A stretch of DNA of 17,587 nt from RUG11237 sp050874665. GTDB taxonomy: Bacteria > Bacillota > Clostridia > Lachnospirales > Lachnospiraceae. The notes beneath the pieces were generated by a model, which saw only the letters and a list, made by a program, of their open reading frames with translations, was not told the DNA's origin and made no database searches. Where the stretch lies: the NCBI GenBank assembly GCA_050874665.1, contig JBNMLC010000034.1:1-17587 (forward strand), written 5' to 3'. This document shows, in pieces, positions 13,164 to 17,587 of this stretch (the stretch's first letter is position 1; each line of letters opens with the position of its first letter). The position numbers and the translations under genes are program-made.

Positions 13164-15614
13164 TTATTTTTCCTTAAGCGAAAAATGAATTTCTTTATTT
13201 TTCATAGATACCACTACACTGTCTCCACTGTGAATTTTGCCGTTGAGTACTTCTTCTGCCATTGCATCTTCAATGTATGTCTGTACGGCGCGCCGTAATG
13301 GTCTGGCACCATATTTATCATCGCTTCCTTTATCCACAATAAATTTCTTCACATTGTCACGGATTGTAAGTTCAATGTTCATCTGCTCCTTACATCTATC
13401 CACAAGTTTTTTAGAAAGCAATGTAACAATTTCCCTCATATGTTCTTTGTTTAATGCATGGAATACAATAATTTCATCAATACGGTTTATAAATTCCGGT
13501 TTAAAAATACGCTTTACTTCGTCCATTACATTCTGCTTCATATTCTGATAATTTACTTTTTCGTCATCTACTGCTGTGAAGCCTAATTTTTTAGGCTCAA
13601 TGATCGCCTGTGCTCCTGCATTTGAAGTCATAATGATAATGGTATTCTTAAAACTGATTTTTCTTCCTTGTGCATCTGTAATATGTCCGTCATCTAATAC
13701 CTGAAGCAAAATGTTAAACACATCTGGATGTGCCTTTTCAATTTCATCAAACAGTACTACAGAATATGGATTCCTTCTAACCTTTTCACTCAGTTGTCCG
13801 CCTTCCTCGTATCCTACATATCCCGGCGGTGAACCAATCATCTTAGATACACTGTGCTTTTCCATATATTCCGACATATCCACGCGAATAATAGCATCTT
13901 CACTGCCAAATACTGCTTCTGCCAATGCTTTTGACAATTCTGTTTTACCTACACCGGTTGGTCCTAAGAAAAGGAAGGAACCAATCGGACGGTTTGGATC
14001 CTTTAATCCTACCCTGCCACGCTTAATTGCCTTAGAAATAGCTTTCACCGCCTCTTCCTGTCCTACGACTCTGCCATGAAGTGTCTTTTCTAAACGCTTT
14101 AATTTTGCAGTTTCCTCTTCTGCAATTCTTTTCACCGGAATTTTTGTCCACATCGCCACAATCTCTGCAATGTCATTTTCCGTAACTTCCGGAATCTTTT
14201 TACTTTTTTCCTGTTTTTTCTTTAATTTTACAAGCTTACTTTCTACTGCCTCTTTTTCTCTTTTTAACTCTGATGCCGTTGTAAAATCTTCCAAGCAGAT
14301 TGCTTCTTCTTCCTGCTCATTTAAATGTTCTAATTCTGTCTCTAATTCTTCTAGCCCTGAAACGGTACTTACATCACTTAATTTTAATTTTGCCGCTGCC
14401 TCATCAATCAAATCAATAGCTTTATCCGGCAAAAATCTGTCATTAATGTATCGTGCAGACATTTTAACTGCTGCACCAATAGCTTCATCTGTAATTTTTA
14501 CACCGTGGTGTTTTTCATAATTTTCCCGGACACCCTTTAAAATTTCAATGGCTTCGTCTTCTTCCGGTTCTTCTACCAATACTGGCTGAAATCTTCGTTC
14601 TAATGCCGGATCCTTTTCAATATGTTTCCGATATTCATTGATCGTAGTAGCTCCAATAATCTGCAGTTCTCCTCTGGCAAGTGACGGTTTTAAAATATTG
14701 GAGGCATCCAAAGCTCCCTCTGCACCACCAGCACCAATAATCGTATGAATTTCATCCAGAAACAGTAAGATGTTTCCATCCGCAACTACTTCTTTGATAA
14801 CCCTCTTGATTCTTTCTTCAAATTCGCCTCGATACTTAGAGCCTGCCACCATACTGGCAAGATCCAACACAACTACTCTTTTTCCCTTCATACTGTCTGG
14901 AACAGTATCTGCCACAATTCTTCTTGCAAGTCCTTCTACAATAGCCGTTTTACCGACCCCCGGCTCACCAATCAGGCACGGGTTATTTTTGCTTCTTCTA
15001 CTTAAAATTTGAATCATACGTTGAATTTCATTTTCCCTGCTCACTACCGGATCTAACTTTTGTTCCTTTGCAAGCATGGTCAAATCCCTGCTATATTGAT
15101 TTAAAGTAGGCGTGGCTTCCTTCTCCTTTTTTCTGACCAGCTTTCCATTTTGAAAATCTTCGCGGTACAGGTTAACTTCCTGTCCCATAGCTGCAAGGGT
15201 ATCTACATATACTTTCTGCAGGTTAATTCCCAATGTAATCAACAGCTTTGTTGCCACGCTGTCTGGTTCTTTCATCATAGCAATCAAAAGATGCTCTGTT
15301 CCAATTTTATCTTCTTTAAATCGCTCTGCCTCTCTGTTAGCAGCCTCTAACACTCTTTCAGCCCTCGGAGTAAAACCCTCTTTGTCCAACAGCCCTACAT
15401 TGCCTTCTGGAACAATGAGCTGTTCAATCAATTCAAGCAATGCCTCTTTCTCTACACCATTCGCTTCTAATACTCTTGCTCCTACAGCGGTCCCCTCTTC
15501 CAATAAACCAATTAAAATATGTTCACTGCCAATATAGGAATGTTTCAATCGCTTTGCAGCTTTTTTTGCAAGCTCTATGGCTTTTTTTGCCTTTTCTGTA
15601 TACTGTCTTTGCAT
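13164..15614 (-). CDS. clpC: ATP-dependent Clp protease ATPase subunit ClpC
   Basis: Hsp100 unfoldase that feeds damaged or regulatory proteins to ClpP. The 816 residues show the full ClpC layout: two Clp-N repeats (1-145), first AAA+ domain with Walker A GEPGVGKT (216-223) and Walker B LLFLDE (283-288), a UVR/M-domain (about 420-462), second AAA+ domain with GPTGVGKT (551-558) and VVLFDE (619-624), and the ClpB-D2-like C-terminus. The M-domain and length separate it from ClpA and ClpB. AAGAGGAG lies four bases before the ATG. It starts 17 nt after the cohesin-like gene and must share its promoter. The ctsR-mcsA-mcsB genes that often sit upstream in Firmicutes are not here. Confidence 0.96.
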   Translation of the reverse strand: MQRQYTEKAKKAIELAKKAAKRLKHSYIGSEHILIGLLEEGTAVGARVLEANGVEKEALLELIEQLIVPEGNVGLLDKEGFTPRAERVLEAANREAERFKEDKIGTEHLLIAMMKEPDSVATKLLITLGINLQKVYVDTLAAMGQEVNLYREDFQNGKLVRKKEKEATPTLNQYSRDLTMLAKEQKLDPVVSRENEIQRMIQILSRRSKNNPCLIGEPGVGKTAIVEGLARRIVADTVPDSMKGKRVVVLDLASMVAGSKYRGEFEERIKRVIKEVVADGNILLFLDEIHTIIGAGGAEGALDASNILKPSLARGELQIIGATTINEYRKHIEKDPALERRFQPVLVEEPEEDEAIEILKGVRENYEKHHGVKITDEAIGAAVKMSARYINDRFLPDKAIDLIDEAAAKLKLSDVSTVSGLEELETELEHLNEQEEEAICLEDFTTASELKREKEAVESKLVKLKKKQEKSKKIPEVTENDIAEIVAMWTKIPVKRIAEEETAKLKRLEKTLHGRVVGQEEAVKAISKAIKRGRVGLKDPNRPIGSFLFLGPTGVGKTELSKALAEAVFGSEDAIIRVDMSEYMEKHSVSKMIGSPPGYVGYEEGGQLSEKVRRNPYSVVLFDEIEKAHPDVFNILLQVLDDGHITDAQGRKISFKNTIIIMTSNAGAQAIIEPKKLGFTAVDDEKVNYQNMKQNVMDEVKRIFKPEFINRIDEIIVFHALNKEHMREIVTLLSKKLVDRCKEQMNIELTIRDNVKKFIVDKGSDDKYGARPLRRAVQTYIEDAMAEEVLNGKIHSGDSVVVSMKNKEIHFSLKEK

Positions 15615-15631
15615 GCTACTCCTCTTTCCTA

Positions 15632-17263
15632 TTATTTGTCGTCTTCATCATCTAAATTAATAAATTCAAAGTCAAAATCCTCCTCGTTGAATACCTTTTC
15701 TTCTACCTTTGGAGTTTTTTTCTGCTTTGGTTTTGATTTTCTTAATTTCAAAGATTCTTCAAATTCATCTTCTTCCGATTCTTTTCCACTAATTTTAGCC
15801 TTGATAATTTCTTCTTCCATTTCACTCGGAATCACATCCGCTTCATCAAAGAATTCGTCATCTGCTTCTGTTTCTTTTCTTCTTTCGACCGGCACTTTCG
15901 GTTCTTTTCTCTTCTGAGGTGTTACGGTTCTTTTTTCTGATGTTGTAAAATCATTCTCTCTTTCTCCGTCTTCTTCTAATTCCCGGATTTCTTCTTTTAA
16001 GATTCTCATCTTTAAAAACATATTAATAACTACCATAAGAAGAATCAGTACTGCAAAAGCTAACGCACCAATCACTTTAAATCTTGCACTTTTACTTCTT
16101 TGCAAAGCTTCGTTTAATTCTTTTACCTGCTGTTCTTGTTCAGTTAAGGTTAAGTCCGGTCCACTTTCCTCTTCAATCAAATTTGCAGGTTGTACGAAAT
16201 ATCTCTGATATGTTCCATCTACAAAGTCATATACATACCATGTATTCACACCAGATTCGCTCAATCCGCCTACAAGATAGTACTCTGCTGCTGCACTTGA
16301 ATATGCAATCAACTCATCTGTGTATTTCCATGCTACACCGACTTTCTTATCGTTAATCATAATGGTAGTTCTTTCAAATCCATAGACGCTGATATCTCTC
16401 GGATAACCATCTAAAACAACAATAAACTTATCTCCACCATTATCAATCTTAATAAACTCTGTAAACTGATCTACATTCTTATAATACACATAATAATCTT
16501 TCTCTCCGTTGGTATCCTTCATGTATACAACATACAATTCCATATAATCAGATACCAGTGCCTCCATAGTTTCTCCGCGGTACTCTAGCGTTCCTTTCGT
16601 ATATCCCTGTAGCTTTGCATCGGAAGGCAAGGCTAACGGAGTCAAAACTTTATCGTTCACACGAATAGTATTATCTTCCTCGTTCGCAGTTGTTGCGACT
16701 GCTGCCTCGTCTGTTACTTCCGGTTTCGTTGTTACAGCATTGGTCACTGCCGGTGTTGCCGTTACAGCCCTTGTTGGTTCCGGTGTTGCTGTTGCCACCG
16801 CTTTTTCTGTTACTGTCCCTGCTTCTTTTACTGTGATGCTAGAGCTTCCTACATGATCCATAGTTAATGTCTTTTTATCTACTCCAACTATTTTATAGTC
16901 AGAAACATTTAATGCTGAATTTCCAGTCTTTAAAGCAGTAAAAGTTAAATCATAACTAATTGTTTTCATAGAAGTTTCAGATGTTGTGCCTGAAATTTTA
17001 AGTTTTCCTGAGCCTCCTGTTACAACAGAACTGCCCCCTGTAAATTCCAACGCACTATCATCATAAGCAATTGTCATATCAACCGCATCAAACGCAGTAG
17101 TATCTGACACAATTTTTACAGTAATAATAATTGTTTCCCCTTTTTCAGCAGTAGGGTCTGAAAAAGAAATAGAATTTCCCGCAGCCCACACGTTCATTTT
17201 GCAGCTTATCATCAAAATTAAACTGCACATTATAACTTGTATACATCTTTTTAACTGTTTCAT
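15632..17263 (-). CDS. Cohesin-domain membrane protein with charged tail
   Basis: A 543-residue surface protein. Residues 1-28 are a signal sequence (basic start, hydrophobic core, cut possible after WAA). Residues 31-147 resemble a cohesin domain (KGETIIITVKIVSD, VDMTIAYDDSALEF, ISYDLTFTALKTGNSALNV). Residues 150-197 are a Thr/Pro/Ala linker with TATPEPT-like units. Residues 198-365 are a Tyr-rich domain I do not recognise. A short coiled coil (375-392) leads to a membrane helix (396-417), then a 126-residue, highly charged cytoplasmic tail ending in an Asp/Glu run. AGGAGG precedes the ATG. It is first in the clpC operon. No dockerin is visible in the window. A cellulosome scaffold is unlikely with one cohesin; cohesin-like folds also occur in other surface proteins. 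Its function is unknown. Confidence 0.8.
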   Translation of the reverse strand: MKQLKRCIQVIMCSLILMISCKMNVWAAGNSISFSDPTAEKGETIIITVKIVSDTTAFDAVDMTIAYDDSALEFTGGSSVVTGGSGKLKISGTTSETSMKTISYDLTFTALKTGNSALNVSDYKIVGVDKKTLTMDHVGSSSITVKEAGTVTEKAVATATPEPTRAVTATPAVTNAVTTKPEVTDEAAVATTANEEDNTIRVNDKVLTPLALPSDAKLQGYTKGTLEYRGETMEALVSDYMELYVVYMKDTNGEKDYYVYYKNVDQFTEFIKIDNGGDKFIVVLDGYPRDISVYGFERTTIMINDKKVGVAWKYTDELIAYSSAAAEYYLVGGLSESGVNTWYVYDFVDGTYQRYFVQPANLIEEESGPDLTLTEQEQQVKELNEALQRSKSARFKVIGALAFAVLILLMVVINMFLKMRILKEEIRELEEDGERENDFTTSEKRTVTPQKRKEPKVPVERRKETEADDEFFDEADVIPSEMEEEIIKAKISGKESEEDEFEESLKLRKSKPKQKKTPKVEEKVFNEEDFDFEFINLDDEDDK

Positions 17264-17317
17264 TTTTTCCTCCTGTTATTCGATTTCCAGAATAAATTTT
17301 TAATACGAAGCAATCTT

Positions 17318-17323
17318 ATTATA
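17318..17323 (-). promoter_or_regulatory. Second -10-like box before the cohesin-like gene
   Basis: A perfect TATAAT (17323-17318) lies 35 bp downstream of the main -10. No good -35 is present at 16-18 bp (the 17-bp position reads CAAATT), and the palindrome at 17334-17348 overlaps that position. It could be a regulated second promoter or chance. Confidence 0.3.
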
Positions 17324-17333
17324 CCCTCAACAG

Positions 17334-17348
17334 GACAAACAATTTGTC
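17334..17348. promoter_or_regulatory. 15-bp palindrome, possible operator
   Basis: GACAAA-CAA-TTTGTC is a perfect 6-bp inverted repeat with a 3-bp centre. It spans about +3 to +17 of the main promoter, a typical repressor position. It does not match the CtsR direct heptad repeat or the HrcA CIRCE element, so the binding protein, if any, is unidentified. Confidence 0.45.
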
Positions 17349-17357
17349 ACCTTTTAA

Positions 17358-17385
17358 ATTATATTATAATGATGCCTTTTGTCAA
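17358..17385 (-). promoter_or_regulatory. Consensus sigma-A promoter of the cohesin-clpC operon
   Basis: Exact TTGACA (17385-17380), 16-bp spacer, exact TATAAT (17363-17358). The start near 17351 gives a leader of about 88 nt before the ATG at 17263. This should be a strong promoter for the cohesin-like gene and clpC. Confidence 0.75.
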
Positions 17386-17442
17386 CTAATAGCCCAATTC
17401 TTTTTGCTTTTTTAATACAAAAATTATATATTTTATGATAAC

Positions 17443-17486
17443 GAAAGGGGCTGTCGCACTAAATAATTAGTGCGTAGCTCCTTTTC
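17443..17486. terminator. Long hairpin near the right edge
   Basis: An inner 8-bp stem (17455-17462 with 17467-17474, tetraloop) continues, after a small internal loop, into an outer stem of about 9 bp (17444-17452 with 17476-17484). It lies after another hairpin for minus-strand transcripts. The GGGGCTGTCGC start is reminiscent of insertion-sequence ends seen in clostridia, but there is no second end or transposase here. Confidence 0.5.
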
Positions 17487-17490
17487 TGTG

Positions 17491-17529
17491 AAAAAAATAA
17501 CTGCCAAACCTCGAAAGAATTCGGCAGTT
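17491..17529 (-). terminator. Terminator of a gene right of the window
   Basis: Minus-strand AACTGCC (17529-17523) hmm-type stem pairs with GGCAGTT (17505-17499) over 7 bp and is followed by ATTTTTTT (17498-17491). It fits a rho-independent terminator for a minus-strand gene beyond the right edge. Confidence 0.7.
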
Positions 17530-17587
17530 GGTGTAAAATATAAGTATGCTACTACCTAATAAATTACAAAAAAATTATACTCTGAAT

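Noticed and set aside
13711..14079. Plus-strand ORF of 122 codons and others opposite clpC
   Set aside because: Antisense to well-conserved clpC codons; no SD or family resemblance.
15519..15917. Ser/Phe-rich plus-strand ORF of 132 codons
   Set aside because: Mirror image of the Lys/Glu-rich tail of the cohesin-like protein and the start of clpC.
17334..17348. Palindrome as a CtsR or HrcA site
   Set aside because: CtsR sites are direct GGTCAAA-type heptads and CIRCE has 9-bp arms with a 9-bp spacer; neither fits.

Overview
The window is low-GC Gram-positive chromosome. Gene content (sporulation cortex-lysis protein, ptb-buk butyrate genes, cohesin-like surface protein, PqqD-like orphan, ClpC/RadA) points to an anaerobic, spore-forming, butyrate-producing clostridium, most likely a Lachnospiraceae member. 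No database search was possible, so the family assignment is inference. Apart from two genes at the left end, everything is on the minus strand.

Left end (1-1920, plus strand): about 300 bases without a gene, a 62-residue single-pass membrane protein, then a SleC-type spore cortex-lytic proenzyme behind a sigma-E-like promoter. A hairpin separates it from the converging minus-strand genes. Next (1968-5870) come an orphan PqqD-family protein co-transcribed with a MATE transporter, and the ptb-buk operon, which converts butyryl-CoA to butyrate with ATP gain. The MATE promoter lies inside the buk terminator hairpin. From 5876 to 9685 is a three-gene ABC operon: ATPase, a permease fused to a GldG-like domain, and a DUF4340 protein, translationally coupled by overlaps.

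Middle (9840-11048): a tRNA-Trp gene with its own consensus-like promoter and terminator, then a DUF4179 anti-sigma-like ORF that has lost its N-terminal cytoplasmic part. Just upstream, out of frame and with a nonsense codon, is a short piece resembling the N-terminus of an ECF sigma factor. This looks like the scar of a deletion in a sigma/anti-sigma pair.

Right part (11165-17587): a housekeeping stress and repair run, transcribed as cohesin-like membrane protein, clpC, a 137-residue unknown protein, radA. It starts at an exact TTGACA/TATAAT promoter followed by a 15-bp palindrome. The ctsR-mcsA-mcsB genes that often precede clpC in Firmicutes are absent from the window. Two hairpins at the far right probably end a minus-strand gene outside the window.

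I found no CRISPR array, transposase or rRNA. The most unusual items are the sigma/anti-sigma deletion scar, the cohesin-like membrane protein in front of clpC, and the orphan PqqD-MATE pair.
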